NCBI GenBank assembly: GCA_949752795.1
Contig: OX457061.1
Span: 39,278,338 to 39,342,337, forward strand
Length of the DNA stretch: 64,000 bases
Origin: Hyperoodon ampullatus
Taxonomy: Eukaryota > Chordata > Mammalia > Artiodactyla > Ziphiidae
Direction of reading: 5' to 3'
Shown: positions 24,185 to 35,803 of the stretch, in pieces
Layout: each line of letters starts with the position of its first letter
How positions within the stretch are numbered: the first letter of the stretch is position 1
Made by a program: the position numbers and the translations under genes
The notes under the pieces: generated by a model
What the model was told of the DNA's origin: nothing
The model's database searches: none
What the model saw: the letters and a program-made list of their open reading frames with translations, nothing else

Positions 24185-24302
24185 ATTTTTCAAGAGCTTT
24201 TTATGAACCAGGCACTGTGCTAAGCATTTTATGTTAGTTAATTTAATCTCCACAACAATAAGATGGGTACTATCATTAGCACCCTTTTAAAGATGAGGAA
24301 AA
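24185..24302 (-). repeat. MIR SINE fragment
   Basis: Reverse MIR: 'tttatgaaccaggcactgtg', 'ctaagcattttatgttagtt', 'ctccacaacaataagatggg', 'ttttaaagatgaggaaa'. Old. Confidence 0.7.
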
Positions 24303-24382
24303 ATTATAAAACATTATTAAGAGAAGTAAAATAGGGTCTGAAGAAATGGAGAGACATTCAAACATCCTAGAATGCAAGGGTT

Positions 24383-24603
24383 GGCAGATTTTTTTCCATA
24401 AAGAACCAGATAACAAATATTTTAGGCTATGTGGGCTCTAGGGTCTCTGTTGCAGCTACAGAACTTTGCCACTGCAGTGCAAAAGCATGTATAGGCAATA
24501 TGTAAATTAATGAATGTGGCTGGGTTCCAATAAAATGTTATTTAGGAAAGCTGACAATGGGCTGGAGCTGACCCACCGGCCGTGGTTTGCTGACCCCTGC
24601 TAT
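24383..24603 (+). mobile_element. Non-autonomous hAT-Charlie-type element
   Basis: Recognisable by 'aagaaccagataacaaatat', 'tttaggctatgtgggctcta', 'gttccaataaaatgttattt' and the end 'gtttgctgacccctgctatg'. This matches the widespread mammalian element that reads 'gggccagatagtaaatatttt...gccgacccctg'. I am unsure of its exact family name. Confidence 0.75.
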
Positions 24604-24679
24604 GGAGGAAGACAATATCATAAACATAAAACTTCCTAAATCAATACGTCATTTAACGCAATTCTAATCAGGAATTTAA

Positions 24680-25220
24680 GATAATGTTTTTCAACCTTTC
24701 AGAGAGGAGACCTTTTTAAGCAAGACAGGAAACCAAAAAGTCTTAAGGGAAAAATCTGACAATTCTGACTCCATAAAAATTAAATATTTTTGCACTGCCA
24801 AAGACAATACAAAAATATTGACAGAAAGATGACGGTACTAGAGAAAATATTTGGAACACATATGATAGAGTATTAATCTCGCTAATATCGATAACCTCTT
24901 ATAAATTATTAAGCAGAAAAAAAGTAGGAAAGTGAGCAATTCAATGAGGTTGGAATGAAAATGAATATCAAACAATTGAAAATATGCCCAACATTACTAG
25001 TAGTTGGGGGAATGTTATATAACAATAAAGAGAGCCAATAGTTTGCCAATCAGGTTGGCAAAAATTAGTGATAATATTCAGTGCCAGTAAAGGTGTGGGA
25101 AACTTCTCTCTCACATCTTACGATGCTGGTGGGGCCTGGACTGGCACACAATTTGGGAAAATAATCTGGGGGTACCTATTAAAATGAAAAAAGACAAATT
25201 TAAAATGACAAATTATCTAC
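24680..25220 (+). mobile_element. Ancient L1 3' ORF2 region
   Basis: A diverged plus-strand L1 remnant: 'aaaatatttggaacacatat', 'caattcaatgaggttgg', 'cagtgccagtaaaggtgtgg' and 'gatgctggtggggcctggac' correspond to the conserved ORF2 end ('atgctggtgaggatgtgg'-like and 'gctggtgggaat'-like runs). Many stops; non-functional. Confidence 0.6.
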
Positions 25221-25257
25221 AAATTAAGGAAAAGAAAAATATTTCATATCAAAAACT

Positions 25258-25560
25258 ATGAGTTATGGTCAGGCCTGTATGCTGAGGAAAATTTATAGTC
25301 TTCAAATGATTTTTCAAAAGAATATGGTGCTCCATTTCTATTTTATATGTTTCATAGTTAAGATTGCTAGTCTCTTTGTGACATCAGGAGGATGGCTACT
25401 TCCTAACTTTGATCAAAATGGGGCTTTCCCAGGGACACTTCTTTTAAAGTATTTTCCTTTGTCTCTCATGCCCATTCTGGGACTTACTTTATTTTGTGCC
25501 TTGTTGGTCTATCCTTATGTAGCTATGTTGGTGGTGTTGGCTCACGACGTTACCTGCTAA
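25258..25560 (+). other. 100-codon hydrophobic open frame, unrecognised
   Basis: An ATG-started frame of 100 codons whose second half is strongly hydrophobic, with two apparent membrane-type stretches around residues 50-70 and 72-95. I do not recognise it. It follows an old L1 remnant and is followed by sequence with a 'tataaaagtcc' motif near 25677. It could be chance in AT-rich DNA or the decayed tail of an endogenous retroviral envelope frame next to an LTR. No flanking evidence decides this. Confidence 0.2.
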
Positions 25561-28163
25561 GGGTTTGTGCCTCTCTACCAGGACGTACCCAAGGGTTAAT
25601 GTCCAATCACTTCTGGTCTCATAAACAGCACTCATTATGTGAACAACTCTAGGGCATTGTATCAAAAAGGGGTCCTATAAAAGTCCAGGTTGAAAGTTAG
25701 TACTCAAAGGAACAGAGGTGAGGATGGAGTCGGGGGTCGTGAGCAAAATGACTTCTTAAGTTCTCTAAAGCCCTTTGCTCCAATAATTATGCAACTTCAA
25801 GGCATGATTTATTACAGTAAAGAAGTGTAGTTCGTATTCTTCCAAATCAGGAAACTTCCAAATCAGGATAGTGACAGACTCTCTATGAACCTAGGCTAGA
25901 AGCTTCAAAAAAATAAATGCAATGAATTTATATTATGTCTTCCTCTGTCTTCAAAGATGAGCACACATCTGGTGGCCTCTTAGCCCACCCATATATCCAC
26001 AGCCGAAACTCGCCTATGAATCCTGCTAAGTAATCTCCCACAACCAACTAAATGTGTTGCAGGGCCTGAATCAAACAGAACCCCAATGTGAATTGGATAG
26101 AACCGAGTGAGAAATAAGAATGGAATTTTCTCCACATGGCTCTGTCTCTAGAAACATCACTAGGCAAAAAGATGAGGGATGGCAGGAAAAGGTTATGGGC
26201 ACAAGGCTTGGAAGTTTGATTCAGACTTGCATATCATACTCCAGCTGCTTATCTGAACTTCTTTAATAGGAAAGACATTCCCTTATATCTGCTTGTCTTT
26301 CCCAATCATCACATCAGTGCTGTGTTTTCACTCCCAGAATTGCAGTAGGGAAGTGTCAGACCTTGTATAGGTTATTTTAATTTTATTTCTCATGACTATT
26401 TAATACCATACCCTCCACGTGAAGAGTTAGAGGTCCAGTCCCATCCCAAAGTGAGAAGCGGGCAGGGCTTTGTTCCAACAGATCCTGGTGCACCCACCTT
26501 TCACTCCAGTGCTGGCCAGTTTTCCACCCCACTCCTGGTAAGGACCCACCCTTCCATCTCTGGTTTAGCTATGTCACAGGAGGATGCCAAGTGGGAACTA
26601 AAACACAGAATCACTCTTCTTTTGGCCTGAGTTTCGGGGGGAAATTATTCATCACTGATGCATCAAAATGTGAGTTTTGTTTGGGTCACACATGTCCCAG
26701 GACTCTGTTTGCAAACGTCCATTTGGGTGCCCCAGGGCTGCCTCCCTTCCTGCCGGAGATGGTCTGCTGCAGGCTCCGGGTGGTGTGGTGCTTTAGATTC
26801 CATCAGAAATCTAAAACCTGTAAACACACTGACAGCAGTCGGCCAAGGGATGTGAGAAACTCGCAAATGAACAACAAATGCAGGGAGAGAAAGGCCAGAC
26901 CAAATGGACTGATGTTTTTCACAACCGTGGAGGGTTTAATCCACTGGTCTCAAACCATATGGCACGCTGAACACGAGCCGGGGGAGGCTGGGAGGTACTT
27001 GGCGACAGCCCATGGAAACATAAACGCAAGGCATTTTGTTTCCTTGTGTGTGCTTTTTTCCCTTTAAATATTTACTTTTTGTGTTTTGCCAGGACACAGT
27101 TTCCATCCCATATGCAGAACAGGCTGTTTTTGCAGATGGGGGTGGGGTAGGCAGGGGACAGCTTGGTTCAGGGGACCTGTAATAGGATACTGATTCTGTC
27201 ATGTCCAGGTTGCTGGCTTTCCTCCCCAGGGTGGCTCTGAGCAAAAACCTACAATCTTTGTGTCTAGGTCTGGTGGCTCCTGGAAAAAAGAGCCCAGACC
27301 CACACCCACACGGTTAGCTGTGCCCCCAAAGGGAGAAGGCTGGCTGGCTTGTGGAAAAGGCGGGCCTTTGTTGGGCCAGCAGTAGGTGGTCTCTGCCTGT
27401 CAGGTCTGAGGCTGTGGGTGGGAACGTGCAAGTGAACCACAGTGGCAAAGAACAGAGTCTCTGGCTTGGAGGCCGCTGATAAGGCATCTTTCACAAACTT
27501 TCTACCCGATGGGAGGCAGGAGAGGCCGGCCCAGGAAGAAGGGTGGCAAGGGGAGGGGTGGGTGGACGAAGGGAGAGCAGCTGGAAGAGAGAATGGGGGA
27601 TGGCAAATTCCCAAGTGAAATAGAAATGTACCATACAAAAATAAGTAAATTAGTCCTGGGCCCTGAGCCATGTTTGAACCAAAATAATGCAAGCAATCAA
27701 ATGCTTACTGTCTCTGATTCACTCAAGCTTCCAAACACATTACTTAACAGAAAATGTCATAAAGGAGTGTAGTAGTTGCACAATGCTGGCCACGCGGTTA
27801 GAAGGCGGGCTCGGAGATGGCAAATGCAGATGTCTTGAACTAAAAATACACAGCCCTGGCATTTTTTCATTGGTTATGAGGGATGAGGGCTGGAAGAAGC
27901 ATCCTGATATTCTCAGGAGGTCTCTGAGGGATTCCATTTGTTCCGCACGCAACCAGAGGAGTGGATGTGAGAGATGCCGTGTAAATACTTCTATCGGGGA
28001 GGGCAGACGCTCCTCCACCGACATGCAGAGTGAGCCCGTGGAAACAAGAGTCCTGCTAGGAAGAAGGAGATTAGTTTGCGCTTGTGAACTGCTTTTTAGT
28101 TTATAACATCTTCTCACAGTCACCACCCAGAGACACTGACATTATTGTCCTTATATTCTAGTG
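25561..28163. other. Unique sequence, no gene recognised
   Basis: About 2.6 kb without assigned repeats, locally GC-richer around 26.7-27.6 kb. The 158-codon frame at 26591-27067 and the minus 142-codon frame at 27264-27692 are the longest here. Neither shows a domain I recognise, and both overlap competing frames, so they are probably chance. Confidence 0.5.
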
Positions 28164-28334
28164 CAGTGCTTCTCAAGCTGTAGTGTGCAAAAGCAGCAGG
28201 ATGGACTCAGGGGCTCCACCCCCGGAGCTCCTGATCTAGTCTGTCTGGATAGGACCCAAGAATTTACATCTCTAATAAGCTCCCAGGTGATGCTGATGCT
28301 GCTGGTCATGGACAACACCTTTGAGTTGTACTGT
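28164..28334 (+). mobile_element. MER5A hAT-Charlie element
   Basis: About 170 bp, near full length: 'cagtgcttctcaagctgtag' at the left, 'tttacatctctaataagctc', 'ccaggtgatgctgatgctgc', 'tggtcatgg', ending 'gagttgtactg'. Non-autonomous DNA transposon, old and shared by placental mammals. Confidence 0.88.
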
Positions 28335-29181
28335 TCTCAATGAGCTTAAGTGACAAGAGCCTTTATTCAACCAGGGTAGCTGGACTCTAAGTTCAGGTTT
28401 CCCACCAATACTATGATTCTTCTTACTCCTCATGTGCTTTCCCTGCCAGTCATGGTGCCCGCATCAGCTGAGCCTGGACTTGTACTCAGAGTCCTTCCTG
28501 ACACAGTCTTCTTGGTAGCCACCAGCAACCGACCAGAGTTGATATATGTATAAAGTTACTTGTCACCTTTGAGTTGGTGGAATGGGCACTGGTCTAAAAG
28601 TTAGAGAACCCGGACTTAATCATGACTGGGCCATTAACTGGGTGTGGGGACACCATATGAGGATTTTAACCTGACTAAATACATACAGATTCTGCAATAA
28701 TGGGTGGACTTTTGTATTGAATGATGTTGAATTCAGAGAGGTGACAGAACTTACTAAAGTGGATAAAGTGAAAATTGTAGCCTGTGATGGTAAAAATACT
28801 GGCTCCAATACTACAGAATAAATAGGAAAAAAAAGGCTTTTTTATGCCATCCTCTGTTATTGTTCATCGCTTTTTAAAGAGAAGCATAGAAGAGACTTTC
28901 TAAAAATTTTTCCAGCATTGCAGAATGACTACACTATGCTGTACTGTCAGAGAATTTCAGTAGAAGGAAGCTTATAACTCTGTGCTCTCTTACATTATCT
29001 TCATTGTATAGTATGAAGAAACAGAAAATTTTAAAAATAAATCAAATGTTGTTGCCTTCCTAAGACCATTCTTTAATAAGTTCATTTTAAAACAAACAAA
29101 CAAAAAAGTTTCCTCACCTGTCAAATGAGAGGGCTGGATTGGGTCAATGGTTGTCAATGGGGATGATTCCAAGAATTATAT
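28335..29181. other. Mostly unique sequence
   Basis: A possible weak MIR-like run lies near 28575-28655 ('aaaagttagagaacccgg'). Otherwise nothing recognised. Confidence 0.4.
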
Positions 29182-29645
29182 TGTATTAGTCTGCTTGGGT
29201 TGCCATAAAATAATACCATAGACTTAGTGACTTAAACAACAGAAATTTATTTCTCACACTTCTGGAGGCTGGAAGTCCAAGATCAAGGTGTTGGCTGATT
29301 CAGCTCCTGGTGGGAAAATTCTTCCTGGCTTTCAGACAGCTGCCTTCCTGCTATGTCAGTTCTGGGGGCTAGAAGTCTGAGATCAAGATGTCAGCAGGTT
29401 TGGTTTCTTCTGAGGCCCCTCTGCTTGGCTTGCAGATAGCCACCTTCTCTCTGTCCTCACATGGTTGTTTATTTGTGTCTGTGCATGTCTGGTGTCTCTT
29501 TTTATAAGGGCACAAATCCCACCATGACCTCATCTAAACCCCATCACCTTCAAAAGGCCCCACCTCCAAATAGCATCACATTGGGGTTTAGGCCTTCAAC
29601 ATATGAATTGGCAGGGGGTGGGGGCACACAATTCAGTCCATTGCA
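29182..29645 (-). mobile_element. MLT1 (ERVL-MaLR) solo LTR, internally duplicated
   Basis: Minus-oriented MLT1 LTR bounded by 'tgtattagtctgcttggg' and 'cagtccattgca'. Signature runs are 'cttaaacaacagaaatttat', 'cacacttctggaggctggaa', 'ccccatcaccttcaaaaggc' and 'ttcaacatatgaattggc'. The segment 'tctggaggctggaagtccaa' with 'gatcaaggtgttggc' recurs about 100 bp later as 'ctgggggctagaagtctgag' with 'atcaagatgtcagc'. The LTR therefore carries an internal duplication or is two fused copies. No internal retroviral genes. Confidence 0.85.
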
Positions 29646-29664
29646 CAGATGGGTAGTTTGTTTT

Positions 29665-29798
29665 AAAATACAGCTTCCTGAGTCTTTCCTCCAGAGGTTC
29701 TGATTTGGTCTCTTTGGGGCAGTATCCAGAAATTTATATTTTTAGCAGCCACACTGCATGACTCTCAGACTCACTCAGGCTTGAGAAGCTCTGGGTGA
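29665..29798 (+). mobile_element. MER5A-like fragment
   Basis: 'ccagaggttctgatttggtc', 'tccagaaatttatattttta', 'gcagccacactgcatgactc' and 'aggcttgagaagctctgg' follow the middle and right end of MER5A. The left end is missing. Confidence 0.6.
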
Positions 29799-30529
29799 GT
29801 TGGTCACTAAGTTCCCTGATTCCTAGGCAGTGAGCTTCAGGCCCTTACAGCTGCTTGCTCACCTCTCTGCATAAGCACTTTGCACACCTCACTCACAGCT
29901 GCTGACACCAGATGGAGAGCCTGGCTTATTAGGATGCAGATCTCTAACCCAGGACCTCTCCTAGAGCAGGGCACACAGTAGGCACATAATCAATGTTTAT
30001 TGAGGGCCTTGCCCAGGACCATTTCTAGCGTTAGAAGTCTTTGAAATGTGTAGATCATTTTTGAAGTGCTCTCAAAGGGGTTATGTGACATTATTTAGGA
30101 AAAAGGCAGTAGGGCTGCCTTTGTTTTACTGTCCAGGAGGCTTAAACAACAGTGAGTACATTTCCATTTCCCTCTCTCCCCCCAGCAGGGGAAAGCAAAA
30201 CAACTTGAGCTGTGACTAGAAAATGAATATACACAGGCACAAAGAACAGGCCCCCTCCTCCTAGCCCTCTGGCCAGCTGCTTCTTTCTTTTATTCTCCGC
30301 TGACTACAAGGCCAATGTTGAAAGCAAATGAAAGATGATAAAACTGAGACTTCGTTAGGACAATATAATCCAAGAGAAAATGAGGAGTCTTTTCTACATT
30401 TCTTTAGTCCCATGAGGAATAATGAAGTAAGGAAAAGGAAGGGAATGTGGAGTTTTCTCTGTTAAAAATGAGAGTAAGAGGAAGAAGATAGCAATGCAAA
30501 GTAGTTGAACTGCTATATAGCAAATTATA
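29799..30529. other. Mostly unique sequence
   Basis: A short L2/MIR-type end lies at about 29962-30005 ('gggcacacagtaggcacata' then 'atcaatgtttattgag'). Otherwise no recognised feature. Confidence 0.45.
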
Positions 30530-31325
30530 AATCATTCCTGAAAAATTACAATGAGGTATCACTACACACCTGTTAGAACAGTGAAAATAAAAAACAGTGA
30601 CAATATCAAATGCTGGTGATGATGCAGAGAAACTGGATATCTCTCAGACATTACTGATGGGAATGCAAAATGGTATAGCCATTCTGAAAAGTAGTTTAGC
30701 AGTTTCTTACAAAACTAAACATACTACATGATCCAGCCAGTGCACTCCTGGGCATTTATCTCAGAGAAAATAAAATTTATGTTCACACAAAAACATGTAC
30801 AGGAATGTTCATATTAGTTTTGTTTGTTGTAACCAAAAACTGTAAACAACCCAAATGTCCTCAATGGATGAATGTTTAAACATACTGGAACACCCATGCC
30901 ATGGAATACAACTCAGTGATAAAAAAGCACTATTGATACATGCAACAACTGGGATGGATCTCAAGGGAATAATGCTGAGTAAAAAAAGGCAATTTCAAAG
31001 TGTTTTATACTGTATGATTCCATTTATATAATATTTTTGAAGTGGCAAAATCATAAAGATGGAGAAGAGATTAGTGATTATAGTGGTGATTACACAAATC
31101 TACACATGTGATAAAAGTGCATAAAACTACACACACACAGACAAATGTGTGTAAAACTGATGAAATCTGAATAAGATCTGGGATTGTACTAATGTCAGTT
31201 TCTTTGTTTCGATATTGCACCACACATAGGTAAGATGTACCATTGGGGGAAATTGGGTGAAGGGTACACAGGACTTCTGTACTATTTTTGCAACCTCCTG
31301 TAAACCTATACTAGTTAAAAAAATT
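30530..31325 (+). mobile_element. Old L1 3' end (L1M type)
   Basis: Plus-strand L1 tail: 'tgaggtatcactacacacct', 'gaatgcaaaatggtatagcc', 'ctgggcatttatctcagaga', 'aacccaaatgtcctcaatgg', 'tggaatacaactcagtgata', 'tgtatgattccatttatata'. The ORF2 C-terminal code is present but full of stops. It ends in an A-rich run near 31325. Confidence 0.85.
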
Positions 31326-31494
31326 TCCCGAAGAGAAAAATAAATATCTAAAGGAATGCATTTTCTCACACTGGAATTCATTGTAATTATTGAGAAAAGC
31401 AATTTAATTTCTTTCTCTTTCGGAGTAGTGTACACCATCTTTGTTTCTTCAACACAACTGTTATTATTAGTCACCTTAAAAGGCAACTATTATA

Positions 31495-32840
31495 TAGAAT
31501 AGAGAACCCAGAAATAAACCTTCTCACATGTAGTCAAATGATTTTCGACAAGGGTGCCAAGACCACTCAATGGGGAAAGGATAGTCTTTTCAACAAATGG
31601 TGCTGGGGAAATCCACATGCAAAAGAATGAAGTTGGATCCTTTCCTTACATCATCTGCAAAAATTAGCTGAAAATGGATCCAAGATCTAAGTGTAAGAGC
31701 TAAAACTATAAAACTCTTAGAAGAAAACATATAGAAAAGCTTCATTTGGCAATGATTTCTTGACTATGACACCAAAACTAGAGGCAGTAAAAAAAGAAAA
31801 ATAGATAAATTGGACTTCATCAAAATTAAAAAGTGTTGTGTGTCAAAGGACACTATTAACAGAGTGAAAAGGCAACCCACAGAATGGGAGAAAATATTTA
31901 TCACATATCTGATAAGGGATTAATATCCATAATTATTAATTATGGATATTATTAATATCCATAATATGTAAAGAACTTTTACAACTCAACAACAAAAGAC
32001 CCCACATATCCAAGTTTAAAAAAATGCACAAAGAACTTGAATAGACATTTCTCTAAAGAAGATATACAAATGGCCAAAAAGCACATGAAAAGATGCTCAA
32101 CATCACTAATCAGTAATAAAATGCAAATCAGAACCATAATGTGACACCACTTCACACCCATTAAGTAGTTTTTAAGAGAAAAACAAAAGGTAACAAAACT
32201 GGAACACTTGTGCTTTGCTGGTGGAACGTAAAATGGTGCAGGCACTGTGGAAAATGGTATGGTAGTTCAAAAAAACTCCAAAATTAAACATAGAATTACC
32301 ATATGATCCAGCAATTTCACTTCTGGGTATATACCCCAAAGAACCGAAAGCAAGGGCCTGAACAGGTATTTGTATACCCATGTTCATAGCGACATTATTC
32401 ACAATAGCCAAAAGATGAAAACAATTCAAATGTCCGTTGACGGGTGGTATATACATACAATGAATTCAGCCTTAAAAAGAAATGAAATTCTGACACATGC
32501 TATAACATGAATGAAATTTGAAGACATTATGCTAAAAAACTAGACATAGAGGACAAATATTGTATGATTCCACTTATGTGAGGTACCTAGAGCAGTCAGA
32601 CTCATGAAGTAGGACAGTGGTTACCAGAGGCTGGGGCTTGGGTAGTGGGAATTATTGTTTAATGGGTATTGGGCTTCAGTCTGGCAGGATGAAAACTTCT
32701 GGAGACAGATGATGGGGATGGTTGCCCAACAATGTCAATGTACTTAATATCACTGAACTGTACCCTTAAAATGGTTAAAATGGTAAATTTTATGTAATAT
32801 ATGTATTGTTAGTACAATATTTTTAAAAAGTATTACTAGA
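31495..32840 (+). mobile_element. L1 ORF2 end and 3' UTR (L1M type)
   Basis: About 1.3 kb of plus-strand L1: 'gaacccagaaataaaccttc', 'aatgattttcgacaagggtg', 'tggtgctggggaaatccaca', 'taaattggacttcatcaaaa', 'acctagagcagtcagactca', 'ttaaaatggttaaaatggta'. This is the last part of ORF2 plus the 3' UTR, a different subfamily from the cetacean young L1s. Frame-broken. It contains a secondary palindrome at 31922-31950. Confidence 0.9.
31922..31950. repeat. Perfect 12-bp inverted repeat in the L1
   Basis: Arms 'aatatccataat' and 'attatggatatt' with a 5-base spacer, followed at 31952 by a further 'ttaatatccataat' copy. The standard L1 sequence here has one 'attaatatccataatatgta', so this is a local inverted re-copy of about 15 bases. 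Confidence 0.85.
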
Positions 32841-33109
32841 GATAAATAGGTCACACACACAAGTCAAACTTTGTCAAATTTTTCTCCTCATTCACTGTAT
32901 TCTTTCTTTCAATCCTCAAGAAGAGTCTGTTTTACCACAGGCTCAAGTAAAATGATAACAGGATTTATGACAAACTGCAATGATGCCAAGCAACAATTAG
33001 AAAAGTTAAAACTTTCAGCTTGGCATTTGCAGTCCTGTGAATTTCAAGTTAAAGTCACTACTCCTGTTATATTTATGTCTCCCCCCTCAAAGAACTCAGT
33101 CTGGCAAGG

Positions 33110-33425
33110 CTACTCATGGTGCTCTGAATGCAACTTATTCCGTCCTGATTCATACCATTTGTCCTTCCTAGAATGACCTCTATTCTCTTTTTCTATCTGT
33201 CCAAATCCTATCCATCCTCCAGATCCTGCTCACATTCCACCTTTACTGTGACAAGTTCACTCAGTGACTTCTCCCTCTCTTCTACTCTCCTGTTACACTT
33301 CTTGCCCAGAACAATTTTTTGGCATCTGTATTTTTTAGTTAGATTTACAAGCACAAATTTCAAATTCCTCCAAGCAGTGTGTAAGATCCTCAAGGCACAA
33401 ACCAAATCATTAATCTTTTTTCACC
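33110..33425 (+). repeat. L2 LINE fragment
   Basis: Pyrimidine-rich L2 3' region: 'tccttcctagaatgacctct', 'ctgtccaaatcctatccatc', 'ctccagatcctgctcacatt', 'ttcttgcccagaac'. Old and diverged. The plus-strand frame across it is not a functional gene. Confidence 0.65.
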
Positions 33426-33718
33426 ACCAAGTCATTCAGTGCTGTGATTTTCAGAGTGGGTACTTAGTTGGGACTAGAACCCATGTCTTCTAAGTTCCTG
33501 CTTTTTCTTTTACTTACCACAGCTGCCTAACGGAATTATTTTATTTATGTGTGAGATATACGGTTCGCAGAAATGATAAACAAGAAATGTCAATTACAAT
33601 ATTCCACCTGTGGATGAAGCATATTAAATTAATGGTAGAAGTAACTTGCATGGTTCGAATTGGCAGGTCTGTGGGTTGTAAACATCTTCCTGCTGGATAA
33701 GCAGAGATGTAGATGACT

Positions 33719-34266
33719 GTTTGTGGTGTGGAAATAAACAAAGACCACCCACAGAGAACAAACAAAGGCTATTTATTCAGAACTGGCTCCAGCAAGGGAG
33801 GCAGCCTTTATCACTGGAATTTGGCAGAGACTCAAAGGCAGGCAGAGGAGCTGGAAAGCTTTATAGTCGTGGCAAAAAGGGAAGGCTGCAGGTGTGCCCT
33901 GTCTGGAGGCCGTGGGTCTGGGGAGGCCAGAAGAAGAATAACTAGAAGTGGGGCCTCCTATGTGGTTGGTTAAGGGTGCAGATTTGGCTTTTGCCTCTAA
34001 AACCTCTTTGGTCTTAAGCTGGAAGCAGAGACAAAAATCAGGGAAGCTGTCAGTTATGAATAAAGTCCTGGATGTTTTGAGCTGACTTGTACAGTTTACT
34101 TTTTGACTTCCTGGACCAGTGGCTAGAGATAGGGGGTATGACTTCCTGCAAGCATTATAGACAGCAGGCTGGCTGTGGGTCAGTTTCCTAAGTGGGTGGT
34201 GCAGATTGTGGGTCAGAGTTCTATTTTTGTATATGGTCATTGCCTGCTTGTGTATTCAGTCTCTCA
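33719..34266 (-). mobile_element. LTR of an endogenous retrovirus, family uncertain
   Basis: About 550 bp that, read on the minus strand, starts 'tgagagactgaatacacaag' and ends near 'tatttccacaccacaaaca'. A poly(A) signal lies in 'tctgaataaatagcc' about 60 bases before the end. The TG...CA limits and the late AATAAA are LTR features. No gag, pol or env follows, so it is a solo LTR. I cannot name the family, and no clear target duplication was found. Confidence 0.55.
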
Positions 34267-34394
34267 GTGGTTATACTTAGGGAAATTGACCACATCTTGC
34301 TCTCTGAATAAACATCACCCTCCTTTCCCAGACTGAAATGAAGAGGCACATTCAGGAACCATGCCTCCATCTTATGGAACAGCAGATCCTGTGC

Positions 34395-34765
34395 TGTATG
34401 CTATGTCCCCACAAGTCTTCCTTAAAACACTACTTTTCTTATGTTAGTTCCCTGCTTTAAAAAATGTGTACTAACTCTGGAATGAGTTAAACCTGCTGCA
34501 TCTGCCATACTCACTCAATCTTTGTTTTCCTCCTCCTCAGTGCTTCACTCAGGTGGGAATCCTTGCCTCTCCCCACCATCCCCATCCTTATTCTTACTTC
34601 CTTGCCCTTTCGCCCATGGCCTCCCACTTCCTGGAATGCTTTCTGCTCTCTTCTCCAAATACTGCCCATAGTTCAAGTTTCAATCCCGAACCCACCACCT
34701 ATATGAACCATCTCCTCACGACTCTGGTGATATTTGCATATCTTCTGAATCTTGAGAGCATGGAC
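34395..34765 (+). repeat. L2 LINE fragment
   Basis: L2-like runs 'ccatactcactcaatctttg', 'gcctcccacttcctggaatg', 'ctttctgctctcttctccaa', 'gaaccatctcctcacgactc'. Old; no intact frame. Confidence 0.6.
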
Positions 34766-34789
34766 TTGCATTCCTCACAGGGGGGTTGC

Positions 34790-34885
34790 CAGTGGCTTTG
34801 CATCAGAGTCTCACCTGGGGAAGCTGGTTAAAATGCAGTTTTGAGTCCCCTCTCAGAGATTCTGATTTGTTGGCTCTAGGTAGGA
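34790..34885 (+). mobile_element. MER5A/MER20-like fragment
   Basis: 'gcatcagagtctcacctggg', 'aagctggttaaaatgcagtt' and 'cagagattctgatttgttgg' follow the left half of MER5A. The right end is lost. Confidence 0.65.
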
Positions 34886-35385
34886 CGGGAGAGTCATATT
34901 CAGACTGGCAAGGAACAAGGGGAAAGAGTGCTTTGATTAAAAAGGAACATGTGCAAGGGCATATGGGTGGGAAAACACACTCAGGTGTGTGCATGTGTAC
35001 ATATTACATATTAGGGAAAACTTGTAAAAGACTTAGAAATGAACCAAAATGATAACTGTCTTCAAATGGAAAACCAGGCTTTGTGTGGTGCACTCTTTCA
35101 GATGATTGGGTTCTACGGCGTCTCTGCTCCTCTCACTGTCTTTGAGCTTTTCAGAACTCTGTAAATTGTAGATAACTGATAGCAGTGCAAATGAATTTTG
35201 CACATGGGTGGAGGTCCCGGTGATTTCCCTCCCAGCTGTGGAAGGAGTCACTTTTTCATCTATTGAGCAAATTCATTTCAGTATTCTTGATGGCCTATAT
35301 ATGTGTCTGTTAAACCAGTTCTAACATCTCACTGGCTCTCTCATTAATCAATGAGTTAAATAAAGCCCTTGACACATGTCCATTT
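34886..35385. other. Unique sequence, nothing seen
   Basis: No repeat or coding feature recognised in these 500 bases. Confidence 0.4.
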
Positions 35386-35389
35386 TACA

Positions 35390-35803
35390 CAGGCTTCCCC
35401 TGCTTTCTGAAAGTAGAGCGTTCCTTATGAAACATTTCGTAAGCCGAAATGGCATACAATGAAGCATCCTGCTAATGGATGTCTGAAATAAATCCAGATA
35501 AAGCACAGAGGCTCACAGACACAGTCCAAAGCTATGAGGGCTTGATGCTGAGATGCTGAGTGTAGTTCCTGGGGAAGGAGCTTTAGCGGCACCACTCTCA
35601 CTGCTTGGGGTTCACACTGCCTCTATAACAGTTTGCTGTGAAACAAACGCCGAGCACTATTTTTGCTTTTCACCTTTTTCGGTAAAAGCCAAAATCCTCT
35701 TCGGATTTCTTTCAATTAGCAAAAAACAGGTACTAATGCAGGTCTCTCGTAAGAGCAAAGTGACCTAAAGCAAACTTTCGAAAAGTGGGGGATACTTGTG
35801 GTT
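35390..35803. mobile_element. DNA transposon with imperfect terminal inverted repeats
   Basis: The left end 'cacaggcttcccctgctttc' plus 'tgaaagtagagc' is mirrored by the right end 'gcaaactttcgaaaagtggg' plus 'ggatacttgtg', giving imperfect inverted ends of about 30 bp. The inner 'cgtaagccgaaatggc' is also characteristic of a mammalian non-autonomous DNA element whose name I cannot recall. It is about 410 bp with no transposase; the frame at 35553-35768 is not a known protein. Confidence 0.6.

Noticed and set aside
26591..27067. 158-codon plus-strand frame
   Set aside because: No domain, signal peptide or family resemblance; overlapping frames on the other strand are similarly open. Treated as chance.
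31979..32456. Minus-strand frames of 88 and 94 codons, one with membrane-like composition
   Set aside because: They are antisense to an L1 ORF2 region. Antisense L1 frames are routinely open and hydrophobic; the true coding strand is plus.
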